Source: Streptomyces albus subsp. chlorinus
GTDB lineage: Bacteria; Actinomycetota; Actinomycetes; Streptomycetales; Streptomycetaceae
Assembly (NCBI RefSeq): GCF_013302895.1
Contig: NZ_VJOK01000001.1
Location: forward strand, 2,488,128 to 2,520,567
Length of the DNA stretch: 32,440 bases
Direction of reading: 5' to 3'
The translations under genes and the position numbers were made by a program. Positions 25,449 to 32,440 of this stretch are shown here, piece by piece (position 1 is the stretch's first letter; each line of letters begins with the position of its first letter). Below the pieces are notes generated by a model. The model was not told the DNA's origin, ran no database searches, and saw only the letters and a program-made list of their open reading frames with translations.

Positions 25449-26225
25449 GGCGCCTCGCTTCTCGGCTCGGATTCCCGACCTGCCTCCGGCCGGGTCGGAT
25501 TCACGACGCGGCCCGTCGGCTCGGATCCCTGACCTGCCTCCGGCCGGGTCGGTCTCCCGCCGCGGCCCGTCGGCTCGGGTCCTCCGCGCGGCTCGTCGGA
25601 TCGGTCTCCTGACGCGGCTCGGCCGGCTCGCTCTTCGACGTGGTCCGGCCGGTGACGTGGTCCGGCCGGGTGACGTGGTCCGGCCGGTTCAACTGGCCGA
25701 CGTGGCTCGGTCGGCTCGGCTTCCCGACTCGGCTTCCGGCCCGACCTCCCGCGAGCCCCCGAAGGGACCGCAAGCCCCCGAAGGGACCGCCAGGGCACGC
25801 AGGGCCGGGCCGGCCGAAGACCGCAGGAAGCGGGACCTACAGGGGGCCCACGGGATCCGCGACGCTCCAGCAGGGGCCACAGGCCCCGAAGGGATCGCCA
25901 GGCCCGGCATCATCGGCGAGGACCGCAGGGTCCCGAAAGACGACTGCAGGAGACCGCAAGGGACCGCAAGGAGCCACGAGAGCCCGGAGAATCCGCAGGC
26001 CCCGCAAGGCCCGCGGGACCCACAAGGACCCGCAGGATCCGCGAGACCCACAAGACCCGCGGCCCACAAGATTCACAAGGCCCGCAGCCCACGGCCCAGA
26101 AGGTTCACCACACCACGAGACCCGCGAGCGAGGCCCACAAGACCCGCGAGGCCCCCTAGGCCCGCGAGCCCCACGAGACGCGCGAGGTCCACAAGACCCA
26201 CGGGGACCCGCAGGTTGGTGCCGCG
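25449..26225. repeat. Repeat-filled intergenic region
   Basis: 777 nt of layered repeats: a 54-bp unit twice plus a partial (25463-25516, 25517-25570, then 25571 on); a 17/18-bp unit with core ACGTGGTCCGGCCGG at 25638, 25655 and 25673; and from about 25745 to 26216 a degenerate 9-12 bp unit around GACCCGCAAGG or CCCACAAGACC. Minus-strand frames over the last part read as collagen-like GPRG and GSCG runs, but the same look appears in more than one frame, so I do not call a gene. Confidence 0.75.
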
Positions 26226-26417
26226 TCAGCCGCGGAACATCTCCTTCTCGACCTGGTCCGGGCCCTCGATGCGCTCGGTCTTCATGTGGGAGAGCTTGTC
26301 GACGACCTTGTCGCTCGCGTTGTTCTTCTTGGCGAGGTCGGTGAGGGTCTTGCGGTCGGTCGGATAGGAGGCTCCCTTGAGGGCCTGCTGGACCTCGATG
26401 GGGTTGACGTCGCTCAT
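26226..26417 (-). CDS. DUF2795 small protein
   Basis: 63 aa. SDVNPIEVQQALKGASYPTD followed by DLAKKNNASDKVVDKL is the DUF2795 pattern (a small helical fold of unknown function, sometimes compared to HTH or YdaS-like folds). The ATG at 26417 has GGAGGA 5 nt upstream, which decides it over the longer frame. Codon use is less extreme than in its neighbours (AAG, AAC, GAG-rich), as usual for a highly expressed small protein. Confidence 0.9.
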   Translation of the reverse strand: MSDVNPIEVQQALKGASYPTDRKTLTDLAKKNNASDKVVDKLSHMKTERIEGPDQVEKEMFRG

Positions 26418-26494
26418 CGCGTCCTCCGCGTTGTGCTGGGGGAGGGACACCCGCATTCCCGGATGTCCCGTTCACCCTTCTTTGCCCTTCCTGC

Positions 26495-28183
26495 TCACTC
26501 CATGGTGGAAGCGGCCGGTGCGGGCCGCAACACAGCGGGCACGGACGCGGCCGAGGTCGCGGCGGAGCGGGGCCGCGGCAGCCGCACGGGGCGCCGCTGG
26601 AGCAGCTGGGCCAGCCCGGTGACCAGCACGATGGCCAGGCCGCCGGCGATCAGCCCGCCACGGGCGCCGCCGAACTCCATGAGGGCGCCCAGCAGCGGCG
26701 GGCCGACCAGGCCCCAGCCGGTGCTGGCGCTGCGCCACACGCCCAGGACCCGGCCGCGCATGTGGGCGGGCGGCTCGGTCTGGAGCACGGTCGTGCCCGC
26801 GGTGTCGGAGACCGACTCCACGACGGCCATGGGGGCCACCAGCAGGACGAGGAAGACCAGCGAGGGCGAGAACCCGGCGACGACCTGGAGCAGCGCACCG
26901 GCGGCGGCCAGCAGGGCGACGTGCCGCACGGACGGCTTGCGCAGGCAGCCGGCGAGCACGGCGCCGGCCATCCCGCCGACGGCCAGGACGGTGGAGACGG
27001 TGGAGAAGGAGCCGGCGCCGGCGGCCAGCGGGCCGGTCACCAGGACGGCCAGCGTCAGCTGGTAGTTGCGGCCGAAGATCGCGGAGATGCCGGTGATGGC
27101 GGCGAGGGCTACCAGGCGCGGGTTGCGCGCGAAGTAGACCAGGCCCTCACGGGTCCCTCCGAACCCGGCCTTTCCACTGAGCCCGGCCTTGCCGCCGAAC
27201 CCGAACTTGCCGCCGAGCCCGAACTTGCCACCGGAACGGATCCCGGCCCCGGAACGGGCCTCAGCCCCGGAACGGACCTCGGCACGGGTCCCGGCCCCGT
27301 CACCGGCACCGCCCCCGGCCGGACGGCCGCCCCCGCCCGCGAAAGCGGAAGCACCCGCCTTCGCGGGGGACACACCCCCCGGCGCGGCGGTAGCACCCGC
27401 CGTCGCGGCGGACGCGGACGCGCCCGCCCGCTCGTGCGCCGTCTGCGCCTCACGCTCCTCCTGGGGAGCCAGCTTCAGGAAGGGGATGACGGCGGCGACC
27501 GCCAGGAACGACAGCCCGTTGACGACGTAGGCGGAGGCCATGCCGAACCAGGCGACGGCCGCACCGGCGGCGGCCGTGCCCAGCAGCCGGCCGGCGCTGT
27601 GCACGACGGAGCCCAGCGCGATCGCGGAGGGCACGTCCTTGCGCTTGACAAGGTCGTTGCCCAGCAGTGAGCAGGCGGGGTTGTCGACGGTGGCGATGGA
27701 GCCGGTGACGGCGGCGAGCACCATCAGCAGCGGCACCGTGAGCATGCCGAAGGCGACGAACGCGGCGGTGGCGAAGGCGACCAGTCCCAGCAGTGCCTGG
27801 CTGACCGAGGCGGTCAGCTTGCGCGGCCAGGAGTCGACGAGGCTGCCGCCGACGAGGCTGAGCAGCAGGCCGGGGGCGGCCTGCACGGCCAGGGACAGGC
27901 CGGTGGTGGCGGCCGAGCCGGTGATCTGGAGCACCAGCAGGTTCTGCACCGTCAGCTGCATCCAGGTGCCGACGTTGGAGACGAGGTTGGCCGCGGACCA
28001 CCAGCGCATGCTGGGGTACCGCAGGGAGCGCCACGGGCTGCGCTCGGAGCGCGCGGCGGAACGGGGTTCCCGGCCGCGTTCGCGGGGGCGCGGGACGCGG
28101 GCCGTGAGGCGGTCGCGGAGCCGGGCGGGCGGCCCGGGCCGCTCGCGCGGGGCCGCGGGGGCGGCAGTCGGGTGAAGAGCCAT
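26495..28183 (-). CDS. MFS exporter (EntS/MFS_3 type)
   Basis: 562 aa. After a basic N-terminal tail (residues 1-~55) the transporter begins at RYPSMRWWSAANLVSNVGTW; about twelve hydrophobic spans follow, with the intracellular loop motif SLVDSWPRK near 114-122 in the place of the MFS D-x-x-GRR motif. The central cytosolic loop (about 233-340) is unusually long, Ala/Gly-rich, and contains GGKFGLGGKFGFGGKAGLSG repeats. The family exports small hydrophilic or siderophore-like compounds by proton antiport; the substrate here is unknown. I kept the ATG at 28183, although no ribosome site precedes it. Divergent from the sugar operon. Confidence 0.85.
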   Translation of the reverse strand: MALHPTAAPAAPRERPGPPARLRDRLTARVPRPRERGREPRSAARSERSPWRSLRYPSMRWWSAANLVSNVGTWMQLTVQNLLVLQITGSAATTGLSLAVQAAPGLLLSLVGGSLVDSWPRKLTASVSQALLGLVAFATAAFVAFGMLTVPLLMVLAAVTGSIATVDNPACSLLGNDLVKRKDVPSAIALGSVVHSAGRLLGTAAAGAAVAWFGMASAYVVNGLSFLAVAAVIPFLKLAPQEEREAQTAHERAGASASAATAGATAAPGGVSPAKAGASAFAGGGGRPAGGGAGDGAGTRAEVRSGAEARSGAGIRSGGKFGLGGKFGFGGKAGLSGKAGFGGTREGLVYFARNPRLVALAAITGISAIFGRNYQLTLAVLVTGPLAAGAGSFSTVSTVLAVGGMAGAVLAGCLRKPSVRHVALLAAAGALLQVVAGFSPSLVFLVLLVAPMAVVESVSDTAGTTVLQTEPPAHMRGRVLGVWRSASTGWGLVGPPLLGALMEFGGARGGLIAGGLAIVLVTGLAQLLQRRPVRLPRPRSAATSAASVPAVLRPAPAASTME

Positions 28184-28606
28184 GAGAAATTCGCGCAGGA
28201 AGGCAGGAGGGAGTGGGGAAGGGGGAGGGAAAAGGAGGGGCGGGAATCGGGTGGGAAACCTCTGTGGCGAGGTCCCGTCGAAGGCCCTCAGCCATATTCA
28301 CAGACGGTTTGCGCCGACTCGTCGGCCCCTTGTGCCGACGGGGCTTCGCCGCACCATTTCCACCCCGTGTGAGCAGGAGAAAAAGGGGATCCCGTTGCCT
28401 TGCTCACAAGCCGGTGGGCGCAGCGGGACCGGTTACGGAGCGTCCGGAATCGACCGCGCTGTACAGCGGTCGATGACGCTGCGCAGCGCCACGGTGAGCA
28501 GCGCTCGACAGCTCCTCGGTTGCGACGCCGTGTGGGGCGCCTCACGCTGGTGAGGGCGAGCACACCGACCGTCTCGCGAAAGCTCCGCGCCCTCGTAGGA
28601 GTCTTC
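28184..28606 (+). promoter_or_regulatory. Divergent regulatory region with multiple hairpins
   Basis: 423 nt. Inverted repeats on the plus-strand side: GTCGGC/GCCGAC (28321-28339), TGTGAGCA/TGCTCACA (28368-28408, 25-nt loop), ATCGACCGC/GCGGTCGAT around 28450-28475, the palindrome CGCTGCGCAGCG shortly after, and CTCAC/GTGAG near 28540. This much pairing ahead of the operon suggests an RNA leader or several operators. No known riboswitch class recognised. Confidence 0.45.
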
Positions 28607-29593
28607 ATGGAATTGCGCACCGATTCCCCTCCCCGGTTCCGGCACGCCGTTGTCACGGGCGGGGCGGGTTTCCTCGGCTCGCATCTGTGCACGGCACTGC
28701 TGGAAAGCGGCTGCGAGGTCACATGTGTCGACGACTTCTGCACCGGGCGCCGGGAGAATGTGGCGCATCTGGTAGGCCGCCGGGGATTCACTCTCATAGA
28801 GGCGGACATCTGCCATCCGTTCGACGCGGAAGTCGCCGGAGCCGCCGGTGGCTCTCCGCCGGATCTCGTGCTGAATTTCGCCTCGCCGGCTTCTCCGGCG
28901 GACTATCTGCGCATGCCGCTGCACACGCTGGAGACGGGCAGCGCGGGCACCCGCAACGCGCTGGACCTGGCCCGCCGGCACGGCGCCCGGTTCATCCAGG
29001 CCTCGACCTCCGAGGCGTACGGCGATCCGCAGGAGCATCCGCAGAGCGAGCGGTACTGGGGGCATGTGAACCCGGTGGGACCGCGCAGCGTCTACGACGA
29101 GGCGAAGCGGTTCGGCGAGGCGCTCACCGCGGCGGAGGCCCGCGCCCGGGGCGGGAACGTGGGCATCGTCCGGCTCTTCAACACCTACGGTCCGCGCATG
29201 CGCGGCTACGACGGCCGGGCCGTGCCCACCTTCGTCCGGCAGGCGCTGGCGGGCGAGGACCTGACGGTGACCGGTGACGGGCGCCAGACGCGTTCGCTCG
29301 CCTACGTGGACGACACCGTGCGCGGCGTGCTGGCGATGGCGGCGTCCGAGCTGCTGGGCCCGGTCAACATCGGCAACCCGGACGAGATCACCATGCAGGA
29401 ACTGGCCGAGCTGGTCATCCGGCTCACCGGCTCCCCCTCCGGACTGCGCTTCGTCGAGCGGCCCAGCGACGATCCGGCCGTGCGCTGCCCCGACATCACC
29501 CTGGCCCGCGGAAAGCTCCAGTGGGAGCCGGTGGTGGCGGCCCGGGACGGGCTGGAGCGGACCATCGAGTGGTTCCGCCGGCAGCCGTCCTGA
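28607..29593 (+). CDS. NAD-dependent sugar epimerase/decarboxylase (UDP-glucuronate decarboxylase-like)
   Basis: 328 aa extended SDR. The Rossmann NAD site TGGAGFLGSHL is at 17-27, the catalytic set is Ser/Thr in QASTSEAYGDP (131-141) and Tyr163-x3-Lys167 in SVYDEAKRFGEAL, and NFASPASPADYL, PRSVYDEAKR, FNTYGPRMR and GDGRQTRSLAYVDD are the usual order for UXS enzymes that turn UDP-glucuronate into UDP-xylose; dTDP-sugar dehydratases are the nearest alternative. ATG 28607 has TAGGAG 5 nt upstream. It should provide the activated sugar for the carbamoyltransferase and glycosyltransferase that follow. Confidence 0.9.
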   Translation: MELRTDSPPRFRHAVVTGGAGFLGSHLCTALLESGCEVTCVDDFCTGRRENVAHLVGRRGFTLIEADICHPFDAEVAGAAGGSPPDLVLNFASPASPADYLRMPLHTLETGSAGTRNALDLARRHGARFIQASTSEAYGDPQEHPQSERYWGHVNPVGPRSVYDEAKRFGEALTAAEARARGGNVGIVRLFNTYGPRMRGYDGRAVPTFVRQALAGEDLTVTGDGRQTRSLAYVDDTVRGVLAMAASELLGPVNIGNPDEITMQELAELVIRLTGSPSGLRFVERPSDDPAVRCPDITLARGKLQWEPVVAARDGLERTIEWFRRQPS

Positions 29594-29634
29594 GACCGGC
29601 ACGGCACCCGGCCCCCGGGCGCCCCGCCATCTCC

Positions 29635-29686
29635 CGGCCCTGGTTCCCGGCCCTGGTTCCCGGCCCTGGTTCCCGGCCCTGGTTCC
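29635..29686. repeat. 13-bp tandem repeat (CGGCCCTGGTTCC)4
   Basis: Four perfect copies, with diverged pieces continuing to about 29760, fill the 181-nt gap between two genes of one operon. Confidence 0.95.
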
Positions 29687-29774
29687 CGGCTCCCGCCCCC
29701 TTGCGACCGACCCTGGTTCCCGACTCCGGCGACCGGCCCCTGGTCCCGGCTCCTGGCGAAAGGCACGGCAGGAC

Positions 29775-31574
29775 ATGCGCGTACTCGGTATCAACGCCCT
29801 CTTCCACGATCCGGCCGCGGCGCTCGTCGTCGACGGGCACACGGTCGCCGCCGCGGAGGAGGAGCGGTTCTCCCGCCGCAAGCACGGCAAGCGGCCGGTG
29901 CCGTTCGCCGCCTGGGAGCTGCCGTACAAGGCGGCCGCCTGGTGTCTGGCCGAGGCCGGGCTGCGCCCTGAGGACCTGGACGCGGTCGCCTACTCCTTCG
30001 ACCCGGACCTGGCCAAACCGGCCCAGGACATGGGGCTGGACGACCCGTGGGACCCGCTGCGGCTGACGTACGCGAGGGAGGCGCCGTCCTTCCTGTGTGA
30101 GGCGCTGCCCGGACTGGAGCGCGAGAAGGTGCACTTCGTGGCGCACCATCTGGCGCACGCGGCCTCCTCCGCGTTCGCCGCGCCGGACGCGGAGCGCTCC
30201 TCGGTGCTGGTGGTGGACGGGCGCGGCGAGTCCGCCTCCCATCTGGCGGCCCGCCGCCGCGGCACGGCCCTGGAGCCGCTGCACAGCCAGCAGTTGCCGC
30301 ACTCGCTCGGCCTCGTCTACGAGGAACTCACCGCGCACCTGGGCTTCCTGCGCTCCTCCGACGAGTACAAGGTGATGGCGCTGGCCTCCTACGGCAGGCC
30401 GCGGATGGCCGCCGAGCTGGCCCGGTATGTGCACTCCACCGGCGACGGCGGGTTCGTGGCCAAGGACGTGCCCTGGGACAGCTTCGCGCCCGCGGCCCGC
30501 CCGGGGCGGAACTGGACGCGGGAGCAGGCCGACCTGGCGGCCAGCGCCCAGCGGTGCCTGGAGGACACGCTGCTGGACATGGCGCGGTGGCTGCACGGCC
30601 GCACCCACGACGAGGTGCTCACGATGGCGGGCGGTGTCGCCCTCAACTGCGTGGCCAACTCGCGGATCGCCGCCGAGGGGCCCTTCTCGCACGTGTGGGT
30701 GCAGCCCGCCGCGGGGGACGCGGGCACCGCGCTGGGCGGGGCGCTGGCGCTGGCCTCCCGGGGCGGCGACGCCACCGTGCCGATGGCGGGCGCCGACCTG
30801 GGGCGCGGCTGGGACGACGAGGAGCTGCGGCAGTGGCTGACCGGCGCCGGGGTGCCGTTCGAGCAGCCGGCGGATGTGGCCGAGACGGTGGCGCGGGCGC
30901 TCGCCGACGACGCGATCGTGGCCTGGTTCCAGGGCCGCAGCGAGTACGGGCCGCGCGCCCTGGGCCACCGCTCGCTGCTGGCGCACCCGGGGCGGGCCGC
31001 CAATCTGGAACGGCTCAACGACGTCAAGGGCCGCGAGCAGTTCCGGCCCGTGGCGCCCATGGTGCTCCAGGAGCGGGCGCCGGAGATCTTCGAGGGGCCG
31101 CTGCCGAGCCCGTACATGCTGTTCGTGCACGACGTGCGGCCCGCCTGGCGGGACCGTATCCCCGCCGTGGTGCACACCGACGGCACCGCCCGCATCCAGA
31201 CCGTCAGCCGGGAGCGGGAGCCGCTGGTCGCGCGGATGCTGGCCGCGTTCGAACAGCTGACGGGGCTGCCCGTCGTCGTCAACACCAGCCTGAACACGGC
31301 CGGGCGGCCCATGGTGGACGATCCGCGGGACGCGCTGGAGTGCTTCGGCTCCTCCCCCGTCGACCTGCTGGCCATCGGCCCGTACGTGGTGCGCCGCGCC
31401 GGCTTCTTCCACCGGTCCGACGGCCTGGCCGACACCCGGACCGGCAACCGGACCGACAACCGGACCGGCAGCCTGCCGGGCGGAACGGCCGGCCGGCTCT
31501 CCGGCGGCCTGCCGGGCGGGCTGCCCGGTGCCGAGCGCGGTGTGTCCGGCACCCTGCGAGGGGAGGCCGCGTGA
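29775..31574 (+). CDS. Carbamoyltransferase (NodU/CmcH family)
   Basis: 599 aa. N-terminal Kae1-like domain: MRVLGINALFHDPAAALVVDG, AAAEEERFSRRKHGKRPVPF and the metal/adenylate histidines in VAHHLAHAASSAF (about 122-134). The C-terminal YrdC-fused half has MAGGVALNCVANSR, GRSEYGPRALGHRSLLAHP (near 391) and QFRPVAPMVL, then VVVNTSLNTAGRPMV. The enzyme makes carbamoyl-AMP from carbamoyl phosphate and ATP and moves the carbamoyl group to a hydroxyl, typically of a sugar. The last ~50 residues are a Thr/Gly repeat tail (TGNRTDNRTGS, SGGLPGGLPG). ATG 29775 is the family start; AGGA lies very close to it. Confidence 0.93.
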   Translation: MRVLGINALFHDPAAALVVDGHTVAAAEEERFSRRKHGKRPVPFAAWELPYKAAAWCLAEAGLRPEDLDAVAYSFDPDLAKPAQDMGLDDPWDPLRLTYAREAPSFLCEALPGLEREKVHFVAHHLAHAASSAFAAPDAERSSVLVVDGRGESASHLAARRRGTALEPLHSQQLPHSLGLVYEELTAHLGFLRSSDEYKVMALASYGRPRMAAELARYVHSTGDGGFVAKDVPWDSFAPAARPGRNWTREQADLAASAQRCLEDTLLDMARWLHGRTHDEVLTMAGGVALNCVANSRIAAEGPFSHVWVQPAAGDAGTALGGALALASRGGDATVPMAGADLGRGWDDEELRQWLTGAGVPFEQPADVAETVARALADDAIVAWFQGRSEYGPRALGHRSLLAHPGRAANLERLNDVKGREQFRPVAPMVLQERAPEIFEGPLPSPYMLFVHDVRPAWRDRIPAVVHTDGTARIQTVSREREPLVARMLAAFEQLTGLPVVVNTSLNTAGRPMVDDPRDALECFGSSPVDLLAIGPYVVRRAGFFHRSDGLADTRTGNRTDNRTGSLPGGTAGRLSGGLPGGLPGAERGVSGTLRGEAA

Positions 31575-32440
31575 GCAGCGGAGCCGACGCCGGGGGGCCG
31601 GGGTTCGCCGTCGTCGTCCCCACCCTGGGCAGACCGTCGCTGAACCGTACACTCCAGGCCCTGGCGGAGGCCGGGCCGCCGCTCCCGCGCCGGATCGTGC
31701 TCGTCGACGACCGGCCGGCCACCGACTGCGACCCGCTGCCGGTGCGGGTGCCCGAGGCGCTGGCCGGGCTGGTCACCGTGGTGCCCGGCGCCGCCGCCGG
31801 GCCGGCCGCCGCGCGGAACGTGGGCTGGCGCGCCACCGAGGAGGAGTGGATCGCCTTCCTCGACGACGACGTCGTCCCCGGCGAGCACTGGACGGCGCGG
31901 CTCGCCGCCGATCTGGCCGCCGCGGACGCGGCGCCCGGCGCCATCGCCGGCACCCAGGGCCGGATCACCGTGCCGCTGCCCGGACACCGCCCGCCCACCG
32001 ACTGGGAGCGCAACACCGCCGGGCTGGCGACGGCGCGCTGGATCACCGCCGACATGGCCTACCGGCGCACCGCGCTGGAGGCGGTCGGCGGCTTCGACGA
32101 GCGGTTCCGCCGCGCCTTCCGGGAGGACGCCGACCTCGCGCTGCGGCTGGAGGCCGCCGGGTGGCGGCTGACGGAGGGCGAACGCCACACCGTCCACCCG
32201 GTGCGGGCCGCCGACCGGTGGGTGTCGGTGCGCGCCCAGCGCGGCAACGCCGACGACGTCCTGATGAACCGCCTGCACGGCCCCGACTGGTGGCAGCGGG
32301 CGGGCGCCGCGCGCGGCCGACTGCCCCGGCATCTGGCCGTCACCGCCGCCGCCGGGGCCGCGCTCGGCGGGCTGGCCGCCGGACGGCCCCGCACGGCGGC
32401 CGTGCTGGGCGGCCTGTGGCTGCTGGGTACCGGCGAGTTC
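31571..32440 (+). CDS. Family 2 glycosyltransferase, C-terminus beyond the window
   Basis: 290 residues visible; the frame is open at the right edge. The GTG start overlaps the previous stop as GTGA. GT-A signatures: FAVVVPTLGRPSLNRTLQAL at 12-31, RIVLVDDRPATD at 41-52, AARNVGWRATEEEWIAFLDDDVVPG with Asp98-100, and the late acidic segment GGFDERFRRAFREDADLALRL. The visible end (AVTAAAGAALGGLAAG, then AAVLGGLWLLGT) is hydrophobic, suggesting membrane association. It is translationally coupled to the carbamoyltransferase and is therefore a likely partner in the same pathway. Confidence 0.92.
   Translation, partial: MSSGADAGGPGFAVVVPTLGRPSLNRTLQALAEAGPPLPRRIVLVDDRPATDCDPLPVRVPEALAGLVTVVPGAAAGPAAARNVGWRATEEEWIAFLDDDVVPGEHWTARLAADLAAADAAPGAIAGTQGRITVPLPGHRPPTDWERNTAGLATARWITADMAYRRTALEAVGGFDERFRRAFREDADLALRLEAAGWRLTEGERHTVHPVRAADRWVSVRAQRGNADDVLMNRLHGPDWWQRAGAARGRLPRHLAVTAAAGAALGGLAAGRPRTAAVLGGLWLLGTGEF

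Noticed and set aside
25837..26475. Collagen-like minus-strand gene
   Set aside because: No ribosome site at a suitable start, several frames look alike, and it overlaps the supported DUF2795 gene. Kept only as a repeat finding.

Overview
The window is very GC-rich DNA from a Streptomyces-like actinomycete. Third-codon GC is extreme, GTG and TTG starts are common, genes overlap as GTGA or ATGA, and the recognisable families (PknG/GlnX-type cluster, GlbO, LAETG-anchored thioester-domain protein, paired dynamin/YfjP GTPases, type I-E CRISPR repeats) are typical of that group. Gene calls below rest on reading the translated sequence and on family knowledge; no database search was run.

Layout. 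(1) 1-3414, minus strand: a relic-looking GlnH-GlnX-PknG type cluster. It runs from a broken glutamate-type substrate-binding protein to an intact coiled-coil protein, then a PknG-like protein with no kinase domain, then the start of a zinc-ribbon protein. (2) 3805-4206: group II truncated haemoglobin. (3) 4657-7421, minus: EttA-type ABC-F translation factor, hotdog thioesterase and an unknown protein, translationally packed. (4) 8029-9519, minus: a secreted, sortase-anchored thioester-domain (TQXA) protein whose thioester cysteine is a glycine. (5) 9985-17613, minus: two large membrane/dynamin-like GTPases with long disordered segments, followed by an SSB lacking the acidic tip. (6) 17955-21559: tRNA-Arg(UCU) whose 3' half (44 bp) is perfectly repeated 1,108 bp downstream. 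The interval between the copies holds a Phd/PIN toxin-antitoxin pair; just beyond are a decayed four-repeat type I-E-like CRISPR array without cas genes, an HxlR regulator, a frame-broken DsbA/FrnE relic and a shortened VOC protein. This is an integration hot spot with eroded cargo. (7) 21915-26417, minus: a secreted Ig-like protein, two tandem GT2 glycosyltransferases and a DUF2795 protein. (8) 26495-32440: an MFS exporter diverging from a plus-strand sugar operon (UDP-glucuronate-decarboxylase-like SDR, NodU/CmcH-type carbamoyltransferase, GT2 running off the edge), with a strongly hairpinned leader.

How parts may work together. Regions 7 and 8 look like one locus that makes, carbamoylates and transfers a nucleotide sugar, probably for a surface glycan or secreted glycoside; the final product cannot be read from this window. 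Region 1 looks like a signalling cassette that lost its sensor lobe and its kinase.

A second theme is repeats: many of the intergenic gaps carry their own short tandem repeat family (7, 10, 13, 17, 22, 28 and 54 bp units), and several coding regions have matching low-complexity expansions. The best candidates for something not previously described are the kinase-less PknG remnant, the tRNA-flanked toxin-antitoxin islet beside a CRISPR relic, the cysteine-less thioester protein, and the GTPase with an Arg/Asp repeat inserted inside its G domain.
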